From Methanobacterium sp. BRmetb2 (GTDB lineage Archaea > Methanobacteriota > Methanobacteria > Methanobacteriales > Methanobacteriaceae), in the NCBI GenBank assembly GCA_003491285.1, contig CP022705.1:1569501-1633500 (forward strand): a stretch of 64,000 bases of DNA, given 5' to 3'. Of this stretch, positions 27,190-37,875 are shown in pieces. Position 1 is the stretch's first letter, and each line of letters opens with the position of its first letter. Made by a program: the position numbers and the translations under genes. The notes under the pieces are model-generated. The model was not told the origin of the DNA and searched no databases. It saw only the letters and a program-made list of their open reading frames with translations.

Positions 27190-29259
27190 TTAAAACCTTT
27201 TTCCATACTCTAATTCTTTGAATTTAATACAGAATGTTGTTCCATTTTTACTCTCAAAAGTTAATTTACCATCAAGCTGCTGAATTAGGGCTTGAATCAA
27301 TTTCAGTCCAAATTTTTTGATGGAATCTATATCACTATCTTTAGGTAAACCCACACCATCGTCACTAACCATTAAAATCAAGTTTTCATCAGAATCTATC
27401 TCTAGTTTAACCATGATTTTACCTTTTTTATCAGGGAAGGCGTGTTTTATTGAATTGGATACCATCTCATTAATTATAAGACCTAATGGTATGGCCGTTT
27501 CCAGGTTTACTTCAATAGAGGGTACCTCAATTTCTGTTTCGATAGCATTGCTTACTCCATAAGAGTAAATTAGATCTTCTACTAGATTTTGAACATATTG
27601 TGATAAACCAATATGTGAAAGATCATGTGATTGGTAAAGATTTTCATGGACCAGAGCCATAGAGTGTATCCTGTTCTCAGTTTCTTTGTAAAGACTGACC
27701 AGTTTTTCATCAGAAACTTCGGCAGACTGAAGCGATATGAGACTGGATATTATCTGCATATTATTTTTAACACGGTGATGTATCTCTCGAAGAAGTGCTT
27801 CCTTCTCTTTTAAAGAAGATTTAATCTCATTTTCTGCTTTTTTACGATCAGATATGTCGATCAGGGATACTAAAATTCTTTCAGTATTGGGTATATTATT
27901 AAATGTCGCTAAGAAATCCCCTATCTCTCCTCTTTTATTCTTTAATTCTAATTCATAGGTTTCGGGAATTTTGCTAATTTTTCGTTCATTTAATATTTTA
28001 TTGTGATAATTCCATATTTTATCATTATCAGGATAGGCAATCAAATCAATCCAATTCATTTTGGCTTCTAATTTTTTTTCAAAGAAACCGAAAACATTTT
28101 CAAATTCTTTGTTTACCAGAAAAACATTCAAATCTTCATCCAGTATTAACATTGAAGTTCCAGTATTTTCAAAGATATTTCGGTATCTCTCTTCACTCTC
28201 TCTTAATTTATATTCAGATTTTTCAAGAGAATCAAATGTTTCATTGATGGATCGGCCTAGATTAGCTAATTCATCATCACCTTCTGCATACACTCTTTTT
28301 GATAGATCATCGGTTTCACCTATCTTTACAACTCCGCTTACTATTTTTTCCAGTCGGTTTAAAATGTTTTTATCCAAATAATATAAGGTCAAGACTCCAA
28401 ATAAAAGTCCCAACAATATAAGGGAAGCAATTAAGTAGATAATACTGCCCTGATAATCTTGATAAATTACTCTTGGTATTTCAGTTTTTAAAATAAGAGC
28501 AGGATTTCCATAAATATCATTTAAAGAAATGTATCCTGCAATAGAATTTGGCCCTAGTGCCTGTACAAATATAGGATTAGTTGTTGTAAGTGAAAAACGC
28601 GCTTTTTGGAAATCAGGGGGCATATTAGAATCATTATAATTTTCTAATGACACAGAACTATTAGTTATATTTGATAAACGGTTTAATTCAGTTTGACCTA
28701 AAAAACGTCCCATTATAAGGGTCCCTTGGGCAGGGCCGTCACCAGAACTGGTTAAAATCGGTTGAGAACTGATGATCATAGGGCCGTACTGGGTTATGAT
28801 AATCCCTGCTGTACCTTCACTTGAATTACTGCCAATAAGAGGATCGTCAGATGATAACGTTCTATTAAGATTTGAAGGAAAGCTAATTTCTTTATTTTCT
28901 TCCAAATTAACGGCTTTTCCATAAACAATCTGCCTATCCTTATCCAAAAATAGTATGAGGTTAACATTTAGACGTTCAAATGTTTCGGGAAGCACGTTAT
29001 TTTCAACAAATCCAGGGTAATCGCCTCCGACAAATGAGTAGGTGTCATCCCATTCGGCCCAATCCATATTTATTTTCTTTAAATTGGATATTTCATTGTT
29101 TAAAGTGTAATTAACATCTGTAACTTCTAAAGATGTGTATTGTTTTTCATGTTCATTGAATGTATTGAGAAATATGGTTTGCGAAATAACAAATAAAACC
29201 AAAATTAAGGTCATAAATAAAATTCCAATTAACATTAATGTTTTGATCCTTAATTTCAT
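27190..29259 (-). CDS. membrane sensor histidine kinase (CHASE4-HAMP-PAS-HisKA_2)
   Basis: A 689-aa two-component sensor. Domain order: transmembrane helix (about 5-25), extracellular CHASE4 sensor (30-250, with MDWAEWDDTYSFV), second transmembrane helix (about 272-292), HAMP (294-345), PAS (355-480), HisKA_2 dimerisation with EIHHRVKNNMQIISSLI (the phosphorylated His, near 488), and HATPase with NEMVSNSIKHAF and DDGVGLP. ATG 29259 has GAGGTT just upstream; an in-frame start at 29280 is less likely. No response regulator is adjacent, so it is an orphan kinase. The signal sensed is unknown. Confidence 0.92.
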   Translation of the reverse strand: MKLRIKTLMLIGILFMTLILVLFVISQTIFLNTFNEHEKQYTSLEVTDVNYTLNNEISNLKKINMDWAEWDDTYSFVGGDYPGFVENNVLPETFERLNVNLILFLDKDRQIVYGKAVNLEENKEISFPSNLNRTLSSDDPLIGSNSSEGTAGIIITQYGPMIISSQPILTSSGDGPAQGTLIMGRFLGQTELNRLSNITNSSVSLENYNDSNMPPDFQKARFSLTTTNPIFVQALGPNSIAGYISLNDIYGNPALILKTEIPRVIYQDYQGSIIYLIASLILLGLLFGVLTLYYLDKNILNRLEKIVSGVVKIGETDDLSKRVYAEGDDELANLGRSINETFDSLEKSEYKLRESEERYRNIFENTGTSMLILDEDLNVFLVNKEFENVFGFFEKKLEAKMNWIDLIAYPDNDKIWNYHNKILNERKISKIPETYELELKNKRGEIGDFLATFNNIPNTERILVSLIDISDRKKAENEIKSSLKEKEALLREIHHRVKNNMQIISSLISLQSAEVSDEKLVSLYKETENRIHSMALVHENLYQSHDLSHIGLSQYVQNLVEDLIYSYGVSNAIETEIEVPSIEVNLETAIPLGLIINEMVSNSIKHAFPDKKGKIMVKLEIDSDENLILMVSDDGVGLPKDSDIDSIKKFGLKLIQALIQQLDGKLTFESKNGTTFCIKFKELEYGKRF

Positions 29260-29318
29260 TTTAACCTCGCTTAATATCACAAACCTAATAATTATTTGGA
29301 TTTTAGGTTATACTCTAT

Positions 29319-30170
29319 TTAAATATGCTTAAGATGTGACTTTAGTGATCTGTAAATTAAAGGATTAGCTGCTGATTCTGGCAAAGCCAACTCTTTTAAC
29401 ACATATTTACACAGTTGGGATGCATCTATCGACTCATTTTCTTTTTTAAACTCAGAAACTAGTTGATCTATGTACTCCAAATATTCAATACTATCATCTA
29501 TTGATTTTTGAGCTTCTTTAAATGTTTTAGGGTTATCCCACGATCCTAGGACGAAATCAATATTTTCCAGATCCTTTAACTTCTTAAGGGTATCAATTGA
29601 TTCATTAAAATCGTCATAAATAGGCATTTCACCGGCAACAGGTAGGGCATCCCCTGTAAAGAGGACCTTCTTCTCTGGAATTATTAGTGAAATAGAGCCA
29701 GGGGAGTGCCCTGGAGTATGGATAACCTCTATATGGAGATTTTCTTCTAATTCAATAACATCATGATCTTCCAGGGCCATATCTACCTTGACTGATCCCT
29801 CAACCAGTTCATGAAATCCTGGTACAGGCCGTTCCCTAAACTGTTTTTCTGTATCTTCCAGCCAGGATGTTTCTTGGGGATGAATGGCAATAGCCAAATT
29901 GGATACTTCTTTTAAAGATTTAGTAGCTCCAATGTGATCAGGATGCGCGTGGGTATGGATTATAAGGGCCAAATCTTCACAATTTTTCCCTGTTTTTTTT
30001 AGATAACCGCAAATTAGTTCTTGAGATGATGAAACACCACTGTCAATAAGATATACTGCTTCTTTGCCATAAATTAGGTAAACATAAACAAACCTATCAA
30101 GTAGAGCACCAGTTTCCATCTTTATTTGGAATGGTATTTTTATGGCATGAACTTCTTCATTAATTTTCAT
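29319..30170 (-). CDS. MBL-fold metallo-hydrolase
   Basis: A 283-aa metallo-beta-lactamase-fold hydrolase. The metal signature LIIHTHAHPDHIGA near residue 70 holds the HxHxDH ligands; HTPGHSPGSISLI near 158 and FTGDALP near 180 complete the site. The C-terminal 60 residues are helical. The family includes glyoxalase II and lactonases; here the substrate is open. AGAGGAA precedes the ATG. The gene is divergent from the esterase gene at 30328. Confidence 0.85.
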   Translation of the reverse strand: MKINEEVHAIKIPFQIKMETGALLDRFVYVYLIYGKEAVYLIDSGVSSSQELICGYLKKTGKNCEDLALIIHTHAHPDHIGATKSLKEVSNLAIAIHPQETSWLEDTEKQFRERPVPGFHELVEGSVKVDMALEDHDVIELEENLHIEVIHTPGHSPGSISLIIPEKKVLFTGDALPVAGEMPIYDDFNESIDTLKKLKDLENIDFVLGSWDNPKTFKEAQKSIDDSIEYLEYIDQLVSEFKKENESIDASQLCKYVLKELALPESAANPLIYRSLKSHLKHI

Positions 30171-30327
30171 TTGTATTCCTCTGAACTCTAAAAGATTTAG
30201 GATATAAATTATTTAAATATTAACTAAAATCTAACAGTAAATTGGTATTGATTCCACCACTATTAAATAGTATAACCTTAATCGAAATAAAAAAGAAAAA
30301 TAAGTTATTATCTAAAAAAGGGATTTT

Positions 30328-31224
30328 ATGAATAATTATGAAGCTTCGGAAATGTTAAACATAATAAATCAACAATTTTCTCTACAAAAAGAAAATATTG
30401 ACGAGTTACGCCGGGATTTTGAAGAATTTTACCTCAAATTCAGTTCCAATCAGGTACTTGAACTGGAAAACTACTGTATTAACCACATTCATTTCTACAA
30501 AATAAAAGCCAACAATACAAAACCAGATTATGCCATCCTATTCTTTCATGGGGGCGGTTTTAATATGGGTTCTACCAAAAGTCATCTAGATTTATGTGGA
30601 AAATTATCTAAAGCATCAGGACTTAGTGTTTTCAGTCCAGATTATCGTTTGGCTCCAGAACAACCGTTCCCAGCTGCAGTTGACGATTGTTTAGACTCAT
30701 ATTTATGGCTTGTAAAACAGGGGATGGAACCTTCCCATATTATTTTAGCTGGTATATCAGCAGGAGGAACTCTAGCCTTAGCCACATTACTATCTCTTAA
30801 AAATAAAGGCCAGAAACTACCAGCTGCAACAGTTTGTATGTCACCTGCAGTGGACATGCTCTTTCCAGGTGATTCAATAAAAACCAATGAAGACAATGAT
30901 TGGATCAGTAAGGACAGACTGGACAGGGTAAGAGAATTCTATCTCGAAGGAGAAGATCCCAAAAATCCCCTAGTGTCTCCTATTTATGCTGATTTGGAGG
31001 GTTTACCTCCAATATATTTGCAGGTGGGAGGCCATGAAATACTCAGGGACAGTATCTACAAATTTTACAATAAAGCATCTGATTCGGGCGTTGACATTTC
31101 TTTAGAAGAATGGCCTGAAATGTTTCACTGCTGGCAGATCTTTTCTTCCAGTTTAAATGAGGGCCAAGAGGCTATTGAAAGTGCAGGTGAATATATAAAA
31201 AAAATAATCCTTTCAGCTTTTTAA
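30328..31224 (+). CDS. alpha/beta hydrolase fold-3 (hormone-sensitive-lipase family) esterase
   Basis: A 298-aa carboxylesterase. The oxyanion-hole motif FFHGGGFNMGS lies near residue 74, the nucleophile elbow GISAGG near 145, the acidic residue region LEGLPPIYLQVGGHEILRDS near 222 and the catalytic His in MFHCWQIF near 270. The N-terminal 60 residues form the helical cap. AGGGAT precedes the ATG. Substrate probably short-chain acyl esters. Confidence 0.88.
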   Translation: MNNYEASEMLNIINQQFSLQKENIDELRRDFEEFYLKFSSNQVLELENYCINHIHFYKIKANNTKPDYAILFFHGGGFNMGSTKSHLDLCGKLSKASGLSVFSPDYRLAPEQPFPAAVDDCLDSYLWLVKQGMEPSHIILAGISAGGTLALATLLSLKNKGQKLPAATVCMSPAVDMLFPGDSIKTNEDNDWISKDRLDRVREFYLEGEDPKNPLVSPIYADLEGLPPIYLQVGGHEILRDSIYKFYNKASDSGVDISLEEWPEMFHCWQIFSSSLNEGQEAIESAGEYIKKIILSAF

Positions 31225-31353
31225 CAGGTTTGTGATTATTTTCATTGATATTCATTGTTTGTCACATTGTTTTTTCTTAGGCTTTTGATAATGTTATATA
31301 TAATATATATCCTCTAGAAGAAGATAATATAAATAATGAAGTTAAAAGCAATA

Positions 31354-34300
31354 TTATTCCAGATTTGACTCCATATTTATTATTAAATTCCTCAACTCCT
31401 TTATTTTTTCTTCGTTTGTTCTCCAGTAACCTCGTTTTTCAGTTTCTAGCAATGTTTCTCCCATTTTCACTGCAGCGTAAGGATTGTTTTCTTGGATTTT
31501 CTTCCGCATGTCATCATCGAAGAGAAGTTTATCTGCTGCTTCATCAAACAGCCAGCTTTCCACCTGATGAGTTGTTGCAGCAAAGCCTAAAAGATGCTCT
31601 AAACTATTTTGAACCTTTTGTGCACCATGAAACTCATGTTTTAACATTCCTTCTATCCAGTTAGGATTTAAAAGACGGGTTCTAGTGGCTCTTTGTATGG
31701 TTTTTGCTAAATTTTCAACATGTATTTCCTCTTCGGTGCTGTCTACCACCATGATCTCTACCTGTTCACCTTTTTGACTTTCTATAGTACTGGAAAGACC
31801 TCCCAGGAATTCGTAGTAATGGTCCAGATCTGTAACTTCATATTCACTGTTATCTCTTTCCTGGCTGACCAGATCTACTCCTTCCATGGCACTATTAAAT
31901 GCTTTCACATTTTCCTGAGCTCCATCTTCCTGATAGACATAGCACATGCTTTCTCTGTAGTTTTCTACTAATTCTTCTTCTTTTTGCCAGTTTCCATTTT
32001 CCACCAGTGACCTTATACTGGTGGCGTATTCAGTTGGAGCAGGGCCGAATACTCGTGCCAATGCCAGATTTCCAAGTTCTTCCTGATCCTCTAAATAATG
32101 CTGTCTTACATAATTTTTTCCTGAAGGTTCCTCAAGATGAGCTACCATACGCACGGCCCTATTTATCCACTCTATATGGGTGGCAAGGGTATCCCTGAAA
32201 ATTCCGCAAATGGTGACGGTAACATCTATTCTGGGCCTTCCAATCTCATCTAAGGGTATTATTTCCAGATTTTTAAACCATGGCCCCTTTTGGTGTTTAA
32301 TTCGAACGCCCATTAAGGCCAGTATAGTAGCCAGGGAATCACCCCCTGTTTTCATGGTTTCAAAGCCCCAAAGAACAATTCCCACCCTTTGAGGGTATTG
32401 TCCATACTTCTTATGATACGAGTCCAGCAACAGTTCAGCAGCTCTTTGACCCCTAATTTCAGCAGTTACAGTAGGTATCTGACGGGGATCAAATGCATAC
32501 ATGGCTTTACCGGTGGGATAGACATCCGGATCTCTTATTGGGTCACCACCCCTGCTTGGCGTGATATAACATCCATCCAGAGCATTTAAAAGTCCTTCTG
32601 CTTCTTTTGAGTTATCAATATTACTTGTTATTTCATTGATATAATCTCCATATCCTTCTGGAAGCCAAGGTGTAGCCACTCCATTTATTACATCTTCTAT
32701 AATCTTTTTTGCCCTATTTTCGACTTTAACAATCATGGGAGTGTTTTTTACATTTTCCCAGATTAATCCTTCATGTTGGGCCTGTAATTTTAGGATAGAA
32801 GGGTATTCTCTATCCATACGAAGAACTCCAAGCAGATAATTAATGAGATCTTCGCCCTGAATTTGCCTATTCATAATATGAAATCCATTAGGTATGAGCT
32901 TTCTTTTCATTTTATAGATTTCATGACTTATTTCATCAATTTTAGGGGGTATATGAAGTTCATCTGCTATTTCAAAAATTAAATTCTTTGTTTTTTCATC
33001 TTTTTCTTCCATATACTGGTTTAAAAGCTCTTCCAAGGTTAAATAATCTTCATACAATCCCGAAATTTTCATAGGTGGTGATGCATATGATATGCACTGG
33101 GCATAACTGCGTCTTTTTGCTATAGTGGATTCTGACGTGTTTCCCACCCAGTAATAATAAATGTGGGGCATTGTTCCAATCAAAAGATCAGGGAAACAAC
33201 AAGAAGAGAGACCGACCTGTTTTCCGGGGGTGAACTCCAGAGTTCCATGCATTCCAAAATGTAATAACGCATCTGCACGAAATATTTCCTCCAGAAAACA
33301 ATAATATGCCAAGTACTGATGGTGAGGTGGTAAATTCTTGTCATGATACGAATTTGCCAGATCTTCATGAACTCCTCTGCTGGGCTGTACTCCTAAAAAG
33401 ACATTACCCAAAGAAAATCCCGGGAGAATAATTTCATCTCCTTCAACCATAATATCACCTGGTGGCTCACCCCAATTTGAAATAACTGATTTTTGCACAA
33501 TTTTAGGGAGTTGATTAAACCATGAAATATAATCTTGAGTTTTAAACCTTAGACCAGACTTTTGGTGATATTTAGGATTATTTACACCACCTTCCTCCAG
33601 GAAAAGATCCTTAATCTTGCCTTCAGGAAGCTTTATCTGATACCCTTTATCATGAAGTTTTTCCAGAAAAATCCCTAAACTGGAAAAAACATCGAGATAG
33701 CCACTAATGCCAAGATTTTCCTCTCCAGGAGGATAATTATAGGTTAAAATAGCCAGATGTTTATATTTGTTTTCTTTTTTTCTTAATGTCAACCATTTTC
33801 TAATCCTTGCAGCCAGTTTTTCTATTCTATCTGGCAGAACCTTGATAAATTTTACCCGCCCCATTTCTGGATCTATCACAGTTTCCAGGCCAGCTATAAA
33901 AATAGGTTCAATTCCTCCATCCAGTTCTGGTAGAGTTACTCCCAAAATAATTTCCAGTGGATTGAGTTCATATTCCTGCTTTTTCCATTCATGTACATTG
34001 GTTTCATAGCCCCTGAGGCCTATGATGTAAGGCGCATTCTCTTTCTGAAAGTAATGGATTGTGTGTTTAGGGTTTCCTCCCAGTGGTCCTCCATTTATCT
34101 GGAAATACTGCAGGTTGATGAAGAGGTCAATATCCTGTAAATACTTGTTGATAGTCTTAATATTATCCTCCACATTGGAGAATACAACTAAAATATTGGC
34201 ATCATCTCGAAGATGTTCATAGATGGCCTCAGCCAGTGGTCTGGTGTCGTCAAAATGCATTCCACTATAAAATAGTACTCCTATACTTGGTTTTTCAGAG

Positions 34301-34956
34301 TTGTAATCTATTTTCTCTTTATAATCTTCCAGATCATGATAGATACCTTGATAGGGAAGGTAAAGTCCGTTTGATGGGTTTTGAGCTGGATCATCAATTT
34401 TTTTCAGACCATCAATATCTGTGTAATTTTTAAGGAGGAACAGGAGAAAATTTTTCAGGTTTTCAGATTCACTCTGACGGTAATATTCTCTGGCCTGAAG
34501 CCAGTGTTTGACATCTTCCATAACATCTTGATCTAGAAGTTCCTCTGTTTTTTCCCGTAGCTCATTTTCCTTACTTTTTTGCAAGTACTGGTCAAAGTTA
34601 AGTCCTTTTTCATGGAAAACTTGTAGGAGATCTAAACCTTTAAGTTTACCCATAGAAAGTAGATGAATCAATGGACTGGGCCCAAAAGCTAGAACGACCA
34701 CGGTCTTGTTTTTTCCTTCTAAAAGACCAGGAAGTTCCCGAGTTAGGCGAACATCACCCATAATTTCTATTATTATTATATCAGATTCATTTATACTCTT
34801 TACAATATCATCCAGCGGCATGGCAGGATCTTCATACTCTTCCAAGTATATCTTCCTGATCTGCAATAGATCAGTGTATTGTTTTTTGATCTTATCTATT
34901 GCTTCTTTGAGAGAGAGGGTGTTGTTAATGGTTGTTATGGCAAGTATTTTCTTCAT
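31354..34956 (-). CDS. CobN/BchH-type chelatase large subunit
   Basis: A 1200-aa member of the cobaltochelatase CobN / magnesium chelatase H family, which inserts metal into tetrapyrroles with help from an ATPase. Family motifs include HFGMHGTLEFTPGKQVGLS near residue 580 and GDPIRDPDVYPTGKAMYAFDPRQIP near 820. GWGFETMKTGGDS-like (WGFETMKTGGDS near 890) and the conserved FGPAPTEYATSI near 1000 follow. ATG 34956 has GGAGGAAGAG upstream and is preferred over 34995. The ChlI/ChlD gene lies directly upstream in the same direction. Methanogens carry several CobN homologues whose metals and substrates are mostly unassigned. Confidence 0.88.
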   Translation of the reverse strand: MKKILAITTINNTLSLKEAIDKIKKQYTDLLQIRKIYLEEYEDPAMPLDDIVKSINESDIIIIEIMGDVRLTRELPGLLEGKNKTVVVLAFGPSPLIHLLSMGKLKGLDLLQVFHEKGLNFDQYLQKSKENELREKTEELLDQDVMEDVKHWLQAREYYRQSESENLKNFLLFLLKNYTDIDGLKKIDDPAQNPSNGLYLPYQGIYHDLEDYKEKIDYNSEKPSIGVLFYSGMHFDDTRPLAEAIYEHLRDDANILVVFSNVEDNIKTINKYLQDIDLFINLQYFQINGGPLGGNPKHTIHYFQKENAPYIIGLRGYETNVHEWKKQEYELNPLEIILGVTLPELDGGIEPIFIAGLETVIDPEMGRVKFIKVLPDRIEKLAARIRKWLTLRKKENKYKHLAILTYNYPPGEENLGISGYLDVFSSLGIFLEKLHDKGYQIKLPEGKIKDLFLEEGGVNNPKYHQKSGLRFKTQDYISWFNQLPKIVQKSVISNWGEPPGDIMVEGDEIILPGFSLGNVFLGVQPSRGVHEDLANSYHDKNLPPHHQYLAYYCFLEEIFRADALLHFGMHGTLEFTPGKQVGLSSCCFPDLLIGTMPHIYYYWVGNTSESTIAKRRSYAQCISYASPPMKISGLYEDYLTLEELLNQYMEEKDEKTKNLIFEIADELHIPPKIDEISHEIYKMKRKLIPNGFHIMNRQIQGEDLINYLLGVLRMDREYPSILKLQAQHEGLIWENVKNTPMIVKVENRAKKIIEDVINGVATPWLPEGYGDYINEITSNIDNSKEAEGLLNALDGCYITPSRGGDPIRDPDVYPTGKAMYAFDPRQIPTVTAEIRGQRAAELLLDSYHKKYGQYPQRVGIVLWGFETMKTGGDSLATILALMGVRIKHQKGPWFKNLEIIPLDEIGRPRIDVTVTICGIFRDTLATHIEWINRAVRMVAHLEEPSGKNYVRQHYLEDQEELGNLALARVFGPAPTEYATSIRSLVENGNWQKEEELVENYRESMCYVYQEDGAQENVKAFNSAMEGVDLVSQERDNSEYEVTDLDHYYEFLGGLSSTIESQKGEQVEIMVVDSTEEEIHVENLAKTIQRATRTRLLNPNWIEGMLKHEFHGAQKVQNSLEHLLGFAATTHQVESWLFDEAADKLLFDDDMRKKIQENNPYAAVKMGETLLETEKRGYWRTNEEKIKELRNLIINMESNLE

Positions 34957-35077
34957 AAAAACTCTTCCTCCATTTAATGTTTTTTTACCCATCAAAAAAA
35001 ATCCAATTGGTTCAAATACATTTTATTAAAGATATTAAATCCTCTGCTAGTTCCCAGTTTATCCTTTTAACTGTTTT

Positions 35078-36874
35078 TTATATTATTTCTTCCATGTAGA
35101 AATGAGGTGCATTGAAAGTAGAGGATATATCTTCTAAAATCCTAATACTACGTTTTTTACTTTCTGCATTAACAAAAACCAGGTTTATACCATTCACCAT
35201 ATTTTCAATTAATTTTAAATCATTTTCCAGGTTTTCTTCAAGGAAAACATTTCCTCTACCATCGCTGATAACGATTATGGTGGGTGTGGCTCTTTTTTCT
35301 TTACTGGCCATCTCAAGGGCCTGATAAAGAGCAGGTGTAAGAGGTGTTTTCCCTCCAGTAGGTAATCCTTCAAGAGATTCTTCTATCCTGTTTAAATTAG
35401 AGGTAGGATGTGCCAGTACTTCAGCTTCATCGCCTCTAAAAGCTAATAATGCTACTTTGTTCTTTTTTTCATACGATTCTTTCAGTAAAAGCCAGGAAAG
35501 ACTTTTAGCAAATCCTATCTTTTTATCCAAACGCATAGATGAAGAAGAGTCAAGTAATATGATATAAAGCGCTTTGCCTGTATTGACTCGAATTTTCTCC
35601 ATTATATGTTCTGGAAGAACCACAAATTTGCCTATTTCTTTACTTTCTCTGGCAGCCTTACGTACTGTAGCATCCACTGCAATATTTCGAGGTTTCCTAC
35701 TTTCTCCGGCTTTAAAGTACATGCCCCTGTTACCTGTCACTTTAGAGCTATTTTTACCTTGTAAAGCATCCATAGCTTTCTGTCTGGTTATATTTTTTTT
35801 GAGATTGTAGTTATGGTCTATTTCAAAGACTTCTTCCTGTGGTTCGTTCTGCAAAAGAGTTTCTACGATTTCCGGGGTGAAAACTTCTTCTTTTTGAAAT
35901 GGGAGCTGTTTAATCCGGTGGGGCAACGCCATTAGAGCAGCTTCCTTTATATCATTCGTATTGACTTCTTTCCGGTTATCCAATGCTGATAACACCTTTG
36001 AAGTTTTTTCCAGTACAATATCTGCCCTGTGGGTTTTGATTCCCAATTCAGTTGTGATTTTCACCATTTTTTCCAGCATTTCCAGAGACACATGAACTGT
36101 AGGTAAAATTTTTTGGGCATTTATTATTTCTTTTTCAAGCGTTTTCTGTTTTTTTTGGAATTTTTTTTCAAAATTCCGGGGTTTCTGGTCAAATTCTCGC
36201 CGATACTTCATTATTTTAAGGCGTTCCTTCTTTAACTCAAGGGCCCGGATCTCAACAGATAATCCAAAACGATCCAGTATTTGGGGACGCAGTTCGCCCT
36301 CTTCAGGGTTCATGGTCCCAATCATTATAAATTTGGATGGATGATAAAGTGATATTCCTTCCCTTTCCACGATGTTGACTCCCATTGCTGCACTGTCAAG
36401 GAGTATGTTCACAAGATGATCATCTAAAAGGTTGATTTCGTCAATATAAAGAATATTCCGATTTGCCCTGGCAAGAATACCGGGTTCTAAAGCTTTAATT
36501 CCTTTTTTAATAGCTTTTTTAATGTCAATAGTGCCTATAACCATATCTTCAGTGGCTGATAAGGGCATTTCCACGATTTCCATGTGTTTTTTCACTGAAG
36601 GAAGTCTTCCATGTTGTTGATATTTCTGCTGACAGGATCTACACATGAGTTTTTCATCCTGTGGATGACAGTTAAATGGACACCCTTCAACGATCTGGAT
36701 CTCTGGCAGAATATAAGAAAGAGATCTGACTGCAGTAGATTTTCCTGTACCCTTATCCCCTTTAATAAGAACTCCACCAATATAAGGATCAATAGCATTT
36801 ATCAACAAGGATTTTTTAAGGGTTTCCTGTCCAACTATGGCCGTGAAAGGAAAAATAGCAAATTTATGATGCAT
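35078..36874 (-). CDS. fused ChlI/ChlD chelatase AAA+ ATPase with VWA domain
   Basis: The 598-aa motor subunit for the CobN-like protein. Residues 1-340 are ChlI-like AAA+: [15 protein letters not shown] (Walker A, near 38), [15 protein letters not shown] (Walker B, near 140) and [21 protein letters not shown] CxxxC...CRSCQQ Cys cluster near 70-86 is an insertion in the ATPase. Residues 400-598 are a VWA domain with the MIDAS motif [11 protein letters not shown] near 445. I place the start at ATG 36874, just behind GGTGATCT. It would be transcribed before the CobN-like gene, with a gap of 121 bases. Confidence 0.9.
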   Translation of the reverse strand: MHHKFAIFPFTAIVGQETLKKSLLINAIDPYIGGVLIKGDKGTGKSTAVRSLSYILPEIQIVEGCPFNCHPQDEKLMCRSCQQKYQQHGRLPSVKKHMEIVEMPLSATEDMVIGTIDIKKAIKKGIKALEPGILARANRNILYIDEINLLDDHLVNILLDSAAMGVNIVEREGISLYHPSKFIMIGTMNPEEGELRPQILDRFGLSVEIRALELKKERLKIMKYRREFDQKPRNFEKKFQKKQKTLEKEIINAQKILPTVHVSLEMLEKMVKITTELGIKTHRADIVLEKTSKVLSALDNRKEVNTNDIKEAALMALPHRIKQLPFQKEEVFTPEIVETLLQNEPQEEVFEIDHNYNLKKNITRQKAMDALQGKNSSKVTGNRGMYFKAGESRKPRNIAVDATVRKAARESKEIGKFVVLPEHIMEKIRVNTGKALYIILLDSSSSMRLDKKIGFAKSLSWLLLKESYEKKNKVALLAFRGDEAEVLAHPTSNLNRIEESLEGLPTGGKTPLTPALYQALEMASKEKRATPTIIVISDGRGNVFLEENLENDLKLIENMVNGINLVFVNAESKKRSIRILEDISSTFNAPHFYMEEII

Positions 36875-37127
36875 ACATAGATCACCATCGTTATGAACTA
36901 ACACTTTAAACTTTAATACTTTTTTTAAATTTTATTTTATAAATATTCAAGTTTAGTTTAAAAATGTAGAGTATAAAAAGTTTTCTCTAATTATCCAAAA
37001 TCAGTATTTTTGAAATAAATGAGCCTATTGTGATATTATTCAAAATTAATAATGCAAAAATTAAGGATTACATAAATATATTAAAAATAAGTTATTTAAA
37101 AAAATAAAAGACGAATGAGTTACTGTA
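36875..37127. other. intergenic region upstream of the chelatase genes
   Basis: About 250 AT-rich bases between the cupin gene and the chelatase ATPase, both on the minus strand. It should hold the chelatase promoter. I see no riboswitch-like secondary structure and no further ORF. Confidence 0.4.
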
Positions 37128-37451
37128 TCAGGATTTTATCATAGTTAATATCATTTTGTATTTTTGGACAGCATGTAGGGCATGGGGAATATTGGCAGGC
37201 ATAATAATCATATTTCCTGCTTTTAAATGATTTTTATCACCGGCGATGGTAATCTGGGCTTCACCATCAATAATCTGAACCATGGCATCAAATGGGGCTG
37301 TATGTTCGCTTAAGCCCTCGCCTTGGTCAAAGGCAAATATGGTGACAGTTCCAGTTTCTTTTTTTATAATTTCATTACTTACTACTGCTCCTTTCTGATA
37401 ATCTATTAAATCTGCAATTTTAATAACTTTAGATAGTAATTCCTCTTTCAT
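37128..37451 (-). CDS. cupin-domain protein
   Basis: A 107-aa single cupin barrel. GEGLSEHTAPFDAMVQIIDGEAQITI near residue 42 is cupin motif 1 with His and Glu-like metal ligands, and MIIMPANIPHALHAVQ near 83 is motif 2. Such small cupins may bind a metal or a small ligand. A GGTGAT site stands three bases before the ATG. A zinc-ribbon gene lies 63 bases upstream in the same direction. Confidence 0.85.
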   Translation of the reverse strand: MKEELLSKVIKIADLIDYQKGAVVSNEIIKKETGTVTIFAFDQGEGLSEHTAPFDAMVQIIDGEAQITIAGDKNHLKAGNMIIMPANIPHALHAVQKYKMILTMIKS

Positions 37452-37514
37452 AATATCACCTACAACTACCTACAACTTCTTTGATAATATATTTCTTTCA
37501 CTGAACATCTAATA

Positions 37515-37718
37515 TTATTTTTTTAGTTTAATTCCACAATCGAAACAATATTCTGTTTCGCGATTGGTTTTGAATACCTTTCCACATCCCTTACAGGTCA
37601 CCTGTTTTAGTTCAGTTTTTTTATCTACTACATCCAGTGAACATGCACATTTCCAGCCCATTTTACCTTTTAATTGGGCTTCAAATTCTTTATCTATTTT
37701 TCCTGAATTTTCAACCAT
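37515..37718 (-). CDS. small zinc-ribbon protein
   Basis: A 67-aa protein. The C-terminal part holds CKGCGKVF near residue 39 and CFDCGIKL near 57, a zinc ribbon; two more Cys (CACS near 19) precede it. GGTGAG stands three bases before the ATG, so the gene is well supported. It lies upstream of the cupin gene in the same direction and may form a small operon with it. Confidence 0.72.
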   Translation of the reverse strand: MVENSGKIDKEFEAQLKGKMGWKCACSLDVVDKKTELKQVTCKGCGKVFKTNRETEYCFDCGIKLKK

Positions 37719-37820
37719 ATACTCACCATTTAAAAATTTATTTTACTTACTTAATGAGTTTTTCATTTTAGATTCAACATAGTATAATGTTATGCCCTAA
37801 AAATTTTGTTTAAAAAATGA

Positions 37821-37854
37821 AAAAGGTGGTATGCCTTTTGGAGAAATACCTTTT
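37821..37854 (-). terminator. possible terminator of hcp
   Basis: Downstream of the hcp stop codon the minus strand can fold AAAAGGT with ACCTTTT (alternatively GGTAT with ATACC), then runs into T-rich sequence. This resembles a stem followed by a U-tract. Confidence 0.4.
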
Positions 37855-37875
37855 TTTTCGGATTTGTTTATTTAA

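Noticed and set aside
32000..36900. Plus-strand ORFs opposite the chelatase genes
   Set aside because: They are shadows of long, well-supported minus-strand genes with intact family motifs.
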